DNA of 64,000 bases from Sulfurihydrogenibium sp. YO3AOP1 (GCF_000020325.1 NC_010730.1:1199501-1263500); one strand, 5' to 3'; shown: positions 42,115 through 52,919, numbered from the stretch's first letter. The notes: generated by a model not told the origin, from the sequence alone. Translations and numbers: made by a program.

Positions 42115-42261
42115 AATCTGATTTTATCATAACTGATGTAAAATATGTATAGGTCAAAAAGTATTGAAAAATAGATGATAGATTTAGAAATATAAATTAA
42201 GATTCTTTGCTCAGCTAAAATGTTAGAAATAATAGTTGACGAGAAGATAATGGATTCTTGA

Positions 42262-42277
42262 GCAATTCATGAATTGC
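42262..42277. repeat. Palindrome GCAATTCATGAATTGC
   Basis: A perfect 16-base palindrome in the 281-base gap between divergent ubiX and the HIT gene. Related palindromes lie at 44604-44623 (GGGCGATTCATGAATCGCCC) and near 56975. A TATAAT at 42364-42369 is the probable -10 of the HIT gene; nothing else is seen in the gap. Confidence 0.6.
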
Positions 42278-42395
42278 ACGGACATAATAAGTGAAGAGTA
42301 ACTAGAAGCGATTAGTGAATCACCGTTATATATCACACATTACCTAAACTAACATGACTTATATATAATATTTTAAGGTACAAAGGAGGATTAAA

Positions 42396-42884
42396 ATGGA
42401 AAGGTTATACTCACCTTGGAGGTCTCAATATATAGAGGGTCTTGAAAAGTCAGAAGGTTGTTTTTTGTGTAAAGCCTATCAAGAAAATAATGACGAGAAA
42501 AATCTTTTACTGTATAGAGGTGAAAGGGCTTTTGTTATATTAAATCTATTTCCATACAATGCAGGTCATTTAATGGTATGTCCTAATGAACATATTGGAG
42601 ATTTTACTGTTTTAGATGATAAAACTCTGTATGAAATTTCTTTATTAACAAAGGATATGGTTAAACTTTTGAAAAAAGTTTTAAAACCAGATGGATTTAA
42701 TATTGGCTACAATCTTGGAAGGGCAGCAGGAGCAGGTCTTGAAACTCATATTCATAATCATATAGTTCCAAGATGGGTTGGAGACACAAATTTTATGCCT
42801 GTTTTGGGAGAGGTAAGAGTTATCTCTCAAGATTTAAAAGAAAAATATTATAAATTAAAAGAAGGATTAAAAGATGTTAAGTAA
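42396..42884 (+). CDS. HIT-family nucleotide hydrolase or phosphorylase
   Basis: A 162-residue protein of the histidine-triad superfamily: W-S-P-W-R-S/Q-Y-I at the start, FVILNLFPYNAGHLMV in the middle and the catalytic ETHIHNHIVPRW triad near residue 115. The start and length resemble diadenosine tetraphosphate phosphorylase-type HIT proteins (APA group) of thermophiles. A CxxC Zn pair is not evident beyond GCFLCKA. AAAGGAGG precedes the ATG; overlaps the LapA-type gene by 11 bases. Confidence 0.87.
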   Translation: MERLYSPWRSQYIEGLEKSEGCFLCKAYQENNDEKNLLLYRGERAFVILNLFPYNAGHLMVCPNEHIGDFTVLDDKTLYEISLLTKDMVKLLKKVLKPDGFNIGYNLGRAAGAGLETHIHNHIVPRWVGDTNFMPVLGEVRVISQDLKEKYYKLKEGLKDVK

Positions 42885-43173
42885 AATTAGACTCATTTTA
42901 TGGTTATTTATTCTGTTATTAACAGGATACTTTGTAGCAATGAATAATATCTCTGTTACTGTTAATTTACTTCCAGGTTATCAAACAGTACCACTTCCTT
43001 TGTCTATAATTATTCTTATGAGTATTATTGTTGGAGCTATACTTGCTATTTTAATAGCATTTGGAGATTGGATTAGATTTAAGATTGAAATTTCAAGATT
43101 AAAAAAACAGCTTGAAATTTGTGAAAAAGAAAAAGAAAGCTTAAAAATGAATTCTTCAAAAGAGTCTGAGTAA
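42874..43173 (+). CDS. LapA-domain (DUF1049) inner-membrane protein
   Basis: A 99-residue protein with two membrane helices (LILWLFILLLTGYFVAMN and LSIIILMSIIVGAILAILIAFG) and a cytoplasmic coiled-coil tail (EISRLKKQLEICEKEKESLK). This is the LapA/YciS layout; that protein helps lipopolysaccharide assembly control in enterobacteria. The overlap with the HIT gene suggests co-transcription. Confidence 0.8.
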   Translation: MLSKIRLILWLFILLLTGYFVAMNNISVTVNLLPGYQTVPLPLSIIILMSIIVGAILAILIAFGDWIRFKIEISRLKKQLEICEKEKESLKMNSSKESE

Positions 43174-43277
43174 TTGTATAAGTCAAAAGAAGTACAGGGA
43201 AGTGTATAAGCTGTGGGTAAGGAATTTAAGAAAAAAAGAGATTCTTCGTCGGCTTCAGAAGGTGAGAAAGTGATAAG

Positions 43278-43925
43278 TTATAACCTCTCAGCAGATATAA
43301 CAACAAAACTTCCTTCGCCATATCCTTCTTTTGGCATTTCTACTTCTTTAAATTCTTCTTTTGGCTTAAAAATCGTTTGATAAAATTTAAAATTTCCAAA
43401 ACCATATTTTTCTAACATTTTGACAATTTCATCAACAGAATAAAAATTAGCGTATTTATAAAATAAATGTCCTTGCTTTTTCTTTTCAAGATAAAACTGA
43501 CCTAAACGGCTATTTTTATCTATGATTCCAATAATTAGTTTTCCGCCAATTTTTAATACTCTTTTAGCTTCTTTTATAACTTTTTCAGGATTTCTTACAA
43601 AGCAAATTGTTATGATAATGGCTACAAAATCAAATTCCTCATCATTAAACGGTAATTTTTCACCATAACCTAAAAATGTTTTAATTCCTCTTTTTTGAGC
43701 AATTTTTAACATTTCTTCCGATGGGTCTATTCCATACTCAATGCCTAAAACCGCAGCAAATCTGCCCGATCCTACTCCTATTTCAAGTCCTTTCTTACCT
43801 TGAGGAATAGCTTTCTTAAGAGCTTCTATTTCAGAAAGATAGACATATTTGTTTTTTTCATACCATTTATCATAATTTTTAATATGCTTATTAAAAACTT
43901 CTTGTATTTGTGAATAATTTTCCAT
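43278..43925 (-). CDS. Class I SAM-dependent methyltransferase
   Basis: A 215-residue methyltransferase with motif I GLEIGVGSGRFAAVLG, a following acidic GIDPSEEMLKIA, and motif II EKLPFNDEEFDFVAIIITICF in the order of the UbiE/methyltransferase-11 group. The substrate cannot be inferred. It begins 6 bases after the 186-residue unknown gene on the same strand, so the two are co-transcribed. A partial repeat module (GAGATTCTTCGTCGGCTTC) lies just beyond its stop at 43238-43256. Confidence 0.85.
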   Translation of the reverse strand: MENYSQIQEVFNKHIKNYDKWYEKNKYVYLSEIEALKKAIPQGKKGLEIGVGSGRFAAVLGIEYGIDPSEEMLKIAQKRGIKTFLGYGEKLPFNDEEFDFVAIIITICFVRNPEKVIKEAKRVLKIGGKLIIGIIDKNSRLGQFYLEKKKQGHLFYKYANFYSVDEIVKMLEKYGFGNFKFYQTIFKPKEEFKEVEMPKEGYGEGSFVVISAERL

Positions 43926-43930
43926 ATTTA

Positions 43931-44491
43931 TTAAAAAGAAATATCTTCATCATCAATATCATCAAGAGACTCAAAATCTATATCGTCGTTGTCTACAAAA
44001 TTAAAAGCATCAGATAAAACTATTCCGGTGCTTTGATTGATTATATGGTACATCTTCTTACTTAATCTATCTATGGCGTTCCTTAACACATTAACTTCCT
44101 CTTTCTCTGCTTCACAGTCTTGAACTTTTACTTTTATGTAGCTATCTCTGTAAAAACTATCTCCAAAAGATTGGATTTCATAAGAATATATTTCTAACTT
44201 AATAAAAAATTCATTTAAACAGTAAGATTCGTTCATTAATGCTGTTAAATGTTCAAGTTCCTTCTTCATCTTATTTTTCACTTCATTTGCAATTAAATCT
44301 ATTAGTAAATATTCTTTTGGAGTTTTTACTTCAGCGATTTCTATATCCAAATTATAATCATCGTTTATAAATACTTTATATTCTATATCTACTTGGTCAA
44401 AATAAATAGAGTCTTTTGTTTTTAATTGATTAATAATGTCTTCTACAACTGATCTTTTTAGCATATCTTCTAAAATTTGATATTTACTCAT
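43931..44491 (-). CDS. 186-residue hypothetical protein with acidic tail
   Basis: No recognised family. The sequence is soluble and helical/beta mixed, with an N-terminal helix (YQILEDMLKRSVVEDIINQL), a central charged helix (LIANEVKNKMKKELEHLTALM) and a strongly acidic C-terminus (DNDDIDFESLDDIDDEDISF). It precedes the methyltransferase gene by 5 bases with AAGGAG at the start, so it is a real gene. The acidic tail suggests binding to a basic partner, which is speculative. Confidence 0.7.
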   Translation of the reverse strand: MSKYQILEDMLKRSVVEDIINQLKTKDSIYFDQVDIEYKVFINDDYNLDIEIAEVKTPKEYLLIDLIANEVKNKMKKELEHLTALMNESYCLNEFFIKLEIYSYEIQSFGDSFYRDSYIKVKVQDCEAEKEEVNVLRNAIDRLSKKMYHIINQSTGIVLSDAFNFVDNDDIDFESLDDIDDEDISF

Positions 44492-44561
44492 GCAATACTC
44501 CTTAAAAAACTTGTAAACTATTTTAATACAAACACGTCGGTGAGAAATTCAATAAAAGTAG

Positions 44562-44684
44562 GAGATTCTTCGCTTCGCTCAGAATGACAACTTTACTTTC
44601 GTAAGGGCGATTCATGAATCGCCCCTACTCTTCCACTTTTCCACTTTATTTTTCATCCTGAGGACGTAAGTCCGAAGGATCTCC
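44562..44684. repeat. Interspersed palindromic repeats
   Basis: GAGATTCTTCGCTTCGCTC from 44563, the palindrome GGGCGATTCATGAATCGCCC at 44604-44623, and TCATCCTGAGGACGTAAG from 44653 fill the 283-base gap before serS. A TATAAT near 44733 is the likely -10 of serS. Confidence 0.75.
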
Positions 44685-44735
44685 TCTTTAAATTCTATGA
44701 AATTCCCAATTTCTCACCGAGATTTAGAGTTATAA

Positions 44736-46028
<1,293 letters not shown>

Positions 46029-46091
46029 ACTATGTGTCAGGTGTTAAATTTTACACTTTGTTCTCATGATGATAAAAAATTTATAAGTGGT

Positions 46092-46210
46092 TTCATTCTG
46101 CAGCCGGCGAAGAATCTCTTTTTTCACTTTTTAAAACAGGAAATCCTTCGGTTTTACAGCTTCAGGACGACAGATAAGGTAATAATTCACTACTCTAAGC
46201 AAAGAATCTC
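46092..46210. repeat. Interspersed palindromic repeat
   Basis: TCATTCTGCAGCCGGCGAAG from 46093, an inverted AAATCCTTCGGTTTTACAGC from 46141, and a decayed AAGCAAAGAATCTC at the end. It occupies most of the 242-base gap; a 77-codon frame at 46032-46265 is only an open stretch through it. Confidence 0.7.
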
Positions 46211-46270
46211 TTACTTTCTTGAATTTTTTGAAGGTCTTATTACAATTGATTTAGTATCGGAGTAATTTTT

Positions 46271-46945
46271 ATGAAAATCTTTATGTATCACAACATAGAC
46301 ATACCACCAAAAGAGGCTAAATTAAAATCATTATATGTTAAACCAAACAAATTTGAAACACAGTTAAAAGTCTTAAAAAAATTTGGATACAACTTTGTGA
46401 AAACAGAAGACCTTGAAAACTATCCAAAAAAATCTATTTTACTAACATTTGATGATGGTTTTAAGGATTTTTACGATAATGCTTTTCCAATAATTAAAAA
46501 ATACAACGCTAATGCTATTGTTTTTGTCCCTGCTGGATTGGTAGACACTTTTAACCAATGGGATTACGAAAAGTTAAACGTAAGAAAAAAATTAATGAAC
46601 TGGGAAGAGATAAAAATAATTCATAAAGAAGGCATTGAAATAGGCTCTCACACATTGACGCATCCATTTTTGACAAAAATACCAAAAGAAATGGCAAAAA
46701 TAGAGATTCAAGACTCAAAGAAAATGTTAGAAGATATGCTATCAACAGAGATAACATGTTTTTGCTATCCATACGGAGACTATAACGAGACTATTAGAGA
46801 TTTAGTTATAGAAGCAGGTTATAAATATGCTTTTACAACAAAAGAAGGAAGTTTAGAACAAAGCGATAATTTTTATGAGATAAAACGAATAATGATTTCA
46901 GGATTTTACTCATTGCCAAAGGTTCTATGGAAAACAATAATATAA
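46271..46945 (+). CDS. Polysaccharide deacetylase (NodB-type, CE4)
   Basis: A 224-residue carbohydrate de-N-acetylase. Signatures: ILLTFDDGFKDFY (metal Asp pair), SHTLTHPFL (metal His pair), and CFCYPYGDYN. No clear signal peptide, so it probably acts on lipid-linked glycan at the cytoplasmic side. First gene of a surface-glycan set; overlaps the glycosyltransferase by 19 bases. Confidence 0.88.
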   Translation: MKIFMYHNIDIPPKEAKLKSLYVKPNKFETQLKVLKKFGYNFVKTEDLENYPKKSILLTFDDGFKDFYDNAFPIIKKYNANAIVFVPAGLVDTFNQWDYEKLNVRKKLMNWEEIKIIHKEGIEIGSHTLTHPFLTKIPKEMAKIEIQDSKKMLEDMLSTEITCFCYPYGDYNETIRDLVIEAGYKYAFTTKEGSLEQSDNFYEIKRIMISGFYSLPKVLWKTII

Positions 46946-48030
46946 AAATTCTATGGATTAATGCAAATCCAAATCCAAATCCCGGTGGAACAGAGCAGCA
47001 TTCTATTGACTTTATTAATGCATTAGAAAAGATAGACAATCTTACAATCTATAAAGCGGTTGCAAAAGGAAGCTTTGTAGACAAAAATACATCAGATAAA
47101 AATAAATTCTACATAACTTTAAAGTCTGAATTTTCACCAATAAACACGATAAAACTAATAAGATTAGCAAAAAAATTAAAGCCTGACTTTGTGATTGGAA
47201 ACAACGGCAATGAATATATAAACACTTTTTTAGCCGGAAAACTCTCCGGAAGTAAAATTATCCTTTTTAGACATATGCTAAACTATCAGCCGTTTTTCAT
47301 AAAAAAGTTTATACTTCCAAAGGTAGATAAGATTTTTGCAGTCAGTCATGCAAGTAAATTAAGACTTATGAAAGATGGAATAGCAGAAAATAAAATCACG
47401 GTTTTATACAACTTTATTGACGAAGAAAAGTTTTACTACTCGGAATTTGAAAAACAGCAAGTTAGACAGCAGCTAATGATAAGTCCAAATGAAAAAGTTA
47501 TAACATTTATTGGAAAGGTCGCTGAGGGTAAAGGTATTTTTGACTTTATAGAAGTGTCTAAGCTTCTTGCCAAAAAGTATGATAATTTAAAATTTTTGAT
47601 AATTGGAGATGGAAAAGAGCTTCCAATAGCAAAAGAGATGATAAAAGAGTATGGACTGTCCGATAAATACATAATAACAGGATATACAAACAAACCTGAG
47701 TATTTTTTAAAAGCTTCTGATTTTGTACTTGTATTATCAAAAGGAGAAGAAAGCTTTGGAAGGACTGTTGTAGAAGGCTTTGCAGTCAAGAGCTTGGTCG
47801 TCGTTTATGATGTAGAAAATTTAAAATATTTAGTGGAAGATTTTAAAACTGGTTTGGTAGCAGAAATAGGAAATTATAAACAAGTATTTGATAAATTAGA
47901 CAAAGTTTTATCAGATGAGAATTTGTATAAAACAATTGTTGAAAATGGTTATAACGAGTTTAAAAACAAATACACAAAAAAGATAATTTTAGAAAAATTT
48001 TTAAAGGAGTTACAAAATTTTAGCAGTTAA
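46927..48030 (+). CDS. Glycosyltransferase family 4 (GT-B fold)
   Basis: A 367-residue retaining glycosyltransferase. It begins IKILWINANPNPNPGGTEQHSID, a GT-B N-terminal loop; the C-terminal donor-binding half has ITFIGKVAEGKGIFDFIE and GEESFGRTVVEGFAVKSLVV, the EX7E-type motif. The donor and acceptor cannot be identified. It overlaps the deacetylase upstream and the ABC transporter downstream by 14 bases. Confidence 0.87.
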   Translation: MENNNIKILWINANPNPNPGGTEQHSIDFINALEKIDNLTIYKAVAKGSFVDKNTSDKNKFYITLKSEFSPINTIKLIRLAKKLKPDFVIGNNGNEYINTFLAGKLSGSKIILFRHMLNYQPFFIKKFILPKVDKIFAVSHASKLRLMKDGIAENKITVLYNFIDEEKFYYSEFEKQQVRQQLMISPNEKVITFIGKVAEGKGIFDFIEVSKLLAKKYDNLKFLIIGDGKELPIAKEMIKEYGLSDKYIITGYTNKPEYFLKASDFVLVLSKGEESFGRTVVEGFAVKSLVVVYDVENLKYLVEDFKTGLVAEIGNYKQVFDKLDKVLSDENLYKTIVENGYNEFKNKYTKKIILEKFLKELQNFSS

Positions 48031-49687
48031 GTTTATATATGAAAACTTTAAAAAGTATAAGCTACTTCTTTTTTTAGCACTCATCGGAAGTATTGTAGAA
48101 GCTGGAGCTTTAGCGGGCTTAACCTTCATAGTCAAAGATGTTATAGATAAAGTCTTTATAGAAAAAGATTTAAACAAACTTAAACTAATCATTCTTGTAC
48201 TTTTACTGCTAGTAATCATCAAACAGATTGGATTTATCTTTAAAGAGTACATGTATCCACTGGCACTTTATAAAGTGATGAAAAATCTTCGGGAAAATAT
48301 CTTTAAAAAAATCTTAAATGCAGATATGTCTTTTTTCTTTGGAAAGCAGTATGGAGAAATACTAAGTAGGACCACAAATGATATAGAAGCTTTTAAATCT
48401 GCAATGATTTTAATCGGCGTAGATTTTTTCACTCAACTATTTACAGTGATTGCAATGGTTGGAGTTTTGATTTATAGAGATTGGAAGCTATTTTTAATCT
48501 TTTTATTTGCAACACCACTTTTTGCAATTTCATTTAACTACTTTGGAGAAAAAAGAAAAAAATACTCTCAAAGAGTTCAAGAATCAGCAGGAGAGTACAC
48601 ACAGTTTATAAATCAGCTTTTGTATGGTCTTGAGACAATAAAACTTTTTAGCAAAGAGAAAATATTATCAGTTTTTGAATCTATAAATGAAAGATTTTTT
48701 AAAAATCAAAGAAAAAACGCACTCTATGATGTATTTTTCTTATCATCTATAGAGATAGCTTCATACTTAGCAGCTGGCGGGATTATATTCTACGGTGGAG
48801 TAAGAATAATAAACGGAGAGCTAACAACAGGAGGCCTTTTCTCATTTTTATCTGCTTTGCTGATTTTGGTAAACTCTTCTCAAATTCTACAAAGAGGATT
48901 GATACAGATAAAAGCGGTGAATCCTGTTATAGAAAGAATAAAATTTTTACTTGATATGCCACAGGAAAAAGAAGATGGTATAGAATTTAAAGGTTTAAAA
49001 GAAAAGATAGAGTATAAAAATGTTAGCTTAAAAATAAACGAAAATAAAATACTTGAAGATGTAAATGTATTGATAAGGAAAGGTCAAAAAGTTGGGATTA
49101 TTGGTCAAACAGGTTCTGGAAAAAGTAGTTTTGTAAAGCTTTTATACGGAGTTTTTAGAAATTACGAAGGAAAGATACTTTTAGATGATACAGATTTGAA
49201 AGAGTATAACATTAAAACAGTAAGAGATAAAATTGCGGTCATTACCCAAGATGTGTTTATTTTTAATGACACGATAGAGAACAATTTAAAAATTACAAAA
49301 CCTGATGCAACAGAAGAAGAAATAATAAACGCTCTGAAGAAAGCTAAAGCAGATTTTGTTTTTAGATTAAAAGATACAGTAAAGACGGTAATAGGCGAAA
49401 GAGGAAGCAGTCTATCAGGGGGAGAAAGACAAAGGCTTGCAATAGCAAGAATCTTTCTAAAAAATCCTGATATTATTATCATAGACGAAGGCACTTCCGC
49501 ATTAGATGAGGAGACAGAGAAGTATGTAATGGAAGAGATTTACTCTCATTTTCATGATAAAACAATCTTGATAATAGCACATAGATTAAAGACTTTAGAA
49601 AAATGTGATGTGTTTATAGTGTTTGAAAATGGAAAAGTGAAGGAGATAAGGGATAGTTTAAATGCTAAGGATAGCACATGTAGTTAA
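48017..49687 (+). CDS. ABC transporter, MsbA-type half-transporter with ATT start
   Basis: A 556-residue fused membrane-ATPase protein. The membrane part has six helices; helices 1 and 2 lie before the first ATG (48251), so the start must be upstream. The frame is open to a stop at 48002, and the only plausible start is ATT 48017, six bases after AAAGGAG at 48004-48010. The ATPase domain has Walker A IGQTGSGKSSFVKLL, signature LSGGERQRLAIARIF, Walker B IIIIDEGTSALDEE and the H-loop IIAHRLKT. In a glycosyltransferase cluster it probably flips a glycolipid such as lipid A-core or a lipid-linked oligosaccharide. Confidence 0.85.
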   Translation: MLAVKFIYENFKKYKLLLFLALIGSIVEAGALAGLTFIVKDVIDKVFIEKDLNKLKLIILVLLLLVIIKQIGFIFKEYMYPLALYKVMKNLRENIFKKILNADMSFFFGKQYGEILSRTTNDIEAFKSAMILIGVDFFTQLFTVIAMVGVLIYRDWKLFLIFLFATPLFAISFNYFGEKRKKYSQRVQESAGEYTQFINQLLYGLETIKLFSKEKILSVFESINERFFKNQRKNALYDVFFLSSIEIASYLAAGGIIFYGGVRIINGELTTGGLFSFLSALLILVNSSQILQRGLIQIKAVNPVIERIKFLLDMPQEKEDGIEFKGLKEKIEYKNVSLKINENKILEDVNVLIRKGQKVGIIGQTGSGKSSFVKLLYGVFRNYEGKILLDDTDLKEYNIKTVRDKIAVITQDVFIFNDTIENNLKITKPDATEEEIINALKKAKADFVFRLKDTVKTVIGERGSSLSGGERQRLAIARIFLKNPDIIIIDEGTSALDEETEKYVMEEIYSHFHDKTILIIAHRLKTLEKCDVFIVFENGKVKEIRDSLNAKDSTCS

Positions 49688-50732
49688 CACTTTATCCGGC
49701 GGGGGAGCAGAAAGGGTAGCAGTTAGCGTTTATAACTGTCTAAAAGAGAAATATAAAAATGAATTTATCATAGCTAAAAACATAGTTAAATTAAACGTAA
49801 ATTTTAAACCAACGATAATTTTCAACAAAAAGCCACTACTTCCATCATTTCTATATGAAAAGCTATTGTTATACAAGCTAAAAGAAGTCTTAAAAGATTT
49901 TGATGTGGTAATTTCACATCTAAGAGATATGAACACAAGATTGTCTTATCTAAAATCAAAAAATTTATTAAAACCTAAATTGATAATTGTTGAGCATGTT
50001 CCTGCGGAATTATATTCAGAAAAAGAGAAAAGGATTATAAAAAAGTATTATAAATACGCTGATTTAATAGTAGCAGTTTCAGATAAGGTTAGAGATGATT
50101 TGATAGAATACTTTAATTTAGAGCCAAACAAAATCCAAGTGATTTATAACGGCGTTGATATAGAATCAGTTGTCAAATTATCTAATGCATTTCAAACTAC
50201 ATTAGACAAGCCTTGTATAGTATCAGCTGGAAGGTTAAGCATAGATAAAGATTTTGAAACTTTAATAAAAGGTGTATGTCATTTAAATACAAAACCTTTT
50301 TTATATATACTTGGAGAAGGAAGTAAAAGAAAGGATTTAGAAAATCTAATCAAAAGCTTAAAATTAAAAGATAAAGTTTTTTTAGTTGGCTTTATAGAAA
50401 ATCCATTTCCTTATATTAAAAATTGCGATATATATATCACATCATCTATAAGAGAATCATTTTCTATGTCAACTTTAGAAGCAATGGCTTTAGGAAAGCC
50501 TGTTATTAGTACAAATGTTGTTCCATTTGTAAAGGATAATTTTAATAGCCTTGTTTTTAAGCCAAAGGATTATACTACACTTGCAAATCATATAGATACA
50601 CTTTTATCTAATGAAAAGCTAAGAGAGTTTTTATCTAAAAATGCCCATGAGACAGCAAAAGAGCTTTCTATTGATAGCATGTGTAGAGAATACAAAAATT
50701 TAATAGAGAGGTTTAAAGTGGAGAATGTATGA
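49662..50732 (+). CDS. Glycosyltransferase family 4
   Basis: A 356-residue GT-B enzyme: LRIAHVVNTLSGGGAERVAV at the start, CIVSAGRLSIDKDFETLIKG, IYILGEGSKRKDLENLI-like donor fold and SIRESFSMSTLEAMALGKPVIS, a clear EX7E-type C-terminal motif. It overlaps the transporter gene by 26 bases and the next gene by 8. Specificity unknown. Confidence 0.87.
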   Translation: MLRIAHVVNTLSGGGAERVAVSVYNCLKEKYKNEFIIAKNIVKLNVNFKPTIIFNKKPLLPSFLYEKLLLYKLKEVLKDFDVVISHLRDMNTRLSYLKSKNLLKPKLIIVEHVPAELYSEKEKRIIKKYYKYADLIVAVSDKVRDDLIEYFNLEPNKIQVIYNGVDIESVVKLSNAFQTTLDKPCIVSAGRLSIDKDFETLIKGVCHLNTKPFLYILGEGSKRKDLENLIKSLKLKDKVFLVGFIENPFPYIKNCDIYITSSIRESFSMSTLEAMALGKPVISTNVVPFVKDNFNSLVFKPKDYTTLANHIDTLLSNEKLREFLSKNAHETAKELSIDSMCREYKNLIERFKVENV

Positions 50733-51684
50733 AAAAGAATTGGTAAGCATTGTAGTGCCATCTTTCAATCATGGAAAGTATATAGATAAAACTATCAAAA
50801 GCGTAATGAATCAGACATATGAAAATATTGAGCTTATAGTTATAGATGATAAATCTTCTGATAATTCCATTGATATTATTAAATCCTTGGAATCTGACAT
50901 AAAAAACAGGTTTGACAACTATCAATTTATTTTTAAGGATACTAATTTAGGACTAACAGACTCTTTAAACAAAGGTTTATACTTGGCAAAAGGAAAGTAT
51001 TTTACTTATATTCAATCTGACGATGTTATGCATAAAGATAAAATTTATTTAAGCGTAGAAACGTTTAAAAAGCTCAGTGATGATTACTCTTTTATATTTT
51101 CCGATGTGTTTTTTATAGACGAGGAAGATAGTCTAACTTATTATATATCAGAAGGAAAAAAGTTTGATACTTGGATGAAATTGATGAGATACCACTATCC
51201 TTGGTTAAACAGTAAAGATATTTGCCGCTATAGGTTTTTAATACGGGGAAATTTTATTCCTGCAATGGGAAATTTTTTTAGAAAAAGATGGCTTGAAAAA
51301 GTAAACGGGTGGAGTGAATTTCTTTACTACAAAGATAAAAAATTAAAGTTCATTAACGAAGACTATCCTATGTGGCTAAAATTATCAAAGGTATCAAAAT
51401 TTTATTTTTTAGATAATCAGTTAGCTTATTTCAGAATTCATAAGAAAAATACAAGTACAACAAGAGCAAAAGATTCAAATATTGAAGTTTTATATCTAAT
51501 ACTAAATGAGTATGAATACTGTAAAGAAAATGGTTATATAAAAGACTTAGAAATTAATCTTTTTAAATACTTGAAAAGAGCAAAAATAAGTCTTAAAGAA
51601 AAAGTAAAAATTCTAACAGAATACAATTTATCGAAAGATTTTATAAAATGGCGTTTAAGAAAGAGTGTTCCAAAATTCTCGTAA
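50725..51684 (+). CDS. Glycosyltransferase family 2 (GT-A fold)
   Basis: A 319-residue inverting glycosyltransferase: VSIVVPSFNHGKYIDKTIKSV with IDDKSSDNS, then the DxD-type YIQSDDVMHKDK and a C-terminal EDYPMWLKLSK catalytic base region. GTGGAGA precedes the ATG. The last residues, KSVPKFS and the stop, are encoded by the outer end of a repeat that begins at 51663, so the natural C-terminus was probably altered by the repeat insertion. Confidence 0.87.
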   Translation: MYEKELVSIVVPSFNHGKYIDKTIKSVMNQTYENIELIVIDDKSSDNSIDIIKSLESDIKNRFDNYQFIFKDTNLGLTDSLNKGLYLAKGKYFTYIQSDDVMHKDKIYLSVETFKKLSDDYSFIFSDVFFIDEEDSLTYYISEGKKFDTWMKLMRYHYPWLNSKDICRYRFLIRGNFIPAMGNFFRKRWLEKVNGWSEFLYYKDKKLKFINEDYPMWLKLSKVSKFYFLDNQLAYFRIHKKNTSTTRAKDSNIEVLYLILNEYEYCKENGYIKDLEINLFKYLKRAKISLKEKVKILTEYNLSKDFIKWRLRKSVPKFS

Positions 51685-51812
51685 GCTTACCTTCCTGTGT
51701 CATCCTGAGGACTTTAGTCCGAAGGATCTCATCTTTTGATTTTTTTAATTTGAAAAGAAAAATGAGATTCTTCACCGGCTGCAGAATGGCGATGTGGATT
51801 TTTGCAAGCAGT
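51663..51812. repeat. MITE-like palindromic repeat, complete copy
   Basis: GAGTGTTCCAAAATTCTCG at the left, GTCATCCTGAGGACTTTAG from 51699, GAGATTCTTCACCGGCTG from 51763, and a trailing GATTTTTGCAAGCAG. It overlaps the end of the glycosyltransferase gene. The left 30 bases are almost identical to the sequence before the IS110 at 55.6 kb. It holds an unoccupied GTCATCCTGAGGA site. Confidence 0.8.
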
Positions 51813-51854
51813 ATCACTTAACAAAAGATTTTACAAGTTATAAGATGGCGTAGA

Positions 51855-52919
51855 TTATCCCATATTTAAACTATACAAATAATCTAAATCCTTTTCTAAC
51901 TGATTAAAGTCTGGTGGATTGACTAATCTGCAAATGGTCCAAGGGTTATGATGATAGTGTGGAGTATTTTCAAAGTTAAACAAAGCTAAGTTTGGTTTTT
52001 TTAAAGCTACCGCTATATGATATGGTCCGCTATCGCTTGATATAACAATCCTTCCTGCATTTATTGCCCCGACAGACTCTGTTATCGTTGTCTCTCCTGC
52101 TATATCAAAAATAGTAATTTCTTTATGTTTTAAACTAAATTTTTTTATAAAATCTTGATTTATGTCTTTCTCAAATTTTGCACCGATTAAAACAGGGATT
52201 AAACCGTACTTTTCATAAGCTTTTAATATTAAAAATTCATAAATGCTAAAATCCGGTCTTTTTGGGATAGCATCTTCAGTACCGCAACCTATATTTACAA
52301 TCAAAATTTCTTGATTTTCAGACAATCCTAAGCTTTTTCTCAAATTTTCTCTAAATTTTATAGCTTCTTCTGTCTCTTTAATTTCTATTTGAATATCCCC
52401 TCTTTCTATACCAAGTCTATCCAAAACAACAAAATCTCTATTAGTATAATTTAAAACACTCATGTTATGCTTTTTCATAAATTTCTTTACAGAGTCTGCA
52501 TGATAGGTGTATAAAAGACCTCTTGGAAAAACTTCATTTATTCCTAAGGTAGGAATTTTGTATTTTAACCTTCCAATCAATGAAACTATCGTTGTCTCTA
52601 AACCATAAGGTTCAAAGTCTATGATAAAGTCAGGTTTAACATCGCTTATAATTTCATCTGCTAATTTTATCGCCTTTTTAAAATATTTAACACTATTAAA
52701 GTACTCTTTGTTTATAGTGTGAAAGCTTGATAATAAATGATGTTTTTTTATAAGCTCTTCTGAAGGATAGCCTGGGTGGTTTGTGATAAATAATAAATGA
52801 AGGTTTGCATCAGGACTTTTATTTTTTATAGCTTTCCAAGCTGCTGAACTTCTTAAAATATCTCCTATTCCGGCGCTATGGGACTTTAAAAGTAGAATGT
52901 TTTTAAACTTTTCTATCAT
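51855..52919 (-). CDS. Glycosyltransferase family 9 (heptosyltransferase-like)
   Basis: A 354-residue GT-B protein of the heptosyltransferase family: ILLLKSHSAGIGDILRSSAAWKAI at the start, the middle domain with ILIVNIGCGTEDAIPKRPDF and the donor-binding ISSDSGPYHIAVALKKPNLALF. The family adds heptose or related sugars to lipopolysaccharide core, which suits the neighbouring glycan genes. It overlaps the citrate synthase gene by 17 bases. Confidence 0.87.
   Translation of the reverse strand: MIEKFKNILLLKSHSAGIGDILRSSAAWKAIKNKSPDANLHLLFITNHPGYPSEELIKKHHLLSSFHTINKEYFNSVKYFKKAIKLADEIISDVKPDFIIDFEPYGLETTIVSLIGRLKYKIPTLGINEVFPRGLLYTYHADSVKKFMKKHNMSVLNYTNRDFVVLDRLGIERGDIQIEIKETEEAIKFRENLRKSLGLSENQEILIVNIGCGTEDAIPKRPDFSIYEFLILKAYEKYGLIPVLIGAKFEKDINQDFIKKFSLKHKEITIFDIAGETTITESVGAINAGRIVISSDSGPYHIAVALKKPNLALFNFENTPHYHHNPWTICRLVNPPDFNQLEKDLDYLYSLNMG

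Noticed and set aside
46032-46265. 77-codon frame after serS
   Set aside because: It reads through an interspersed repeat and lacks a ribosome site and any protein-like features.
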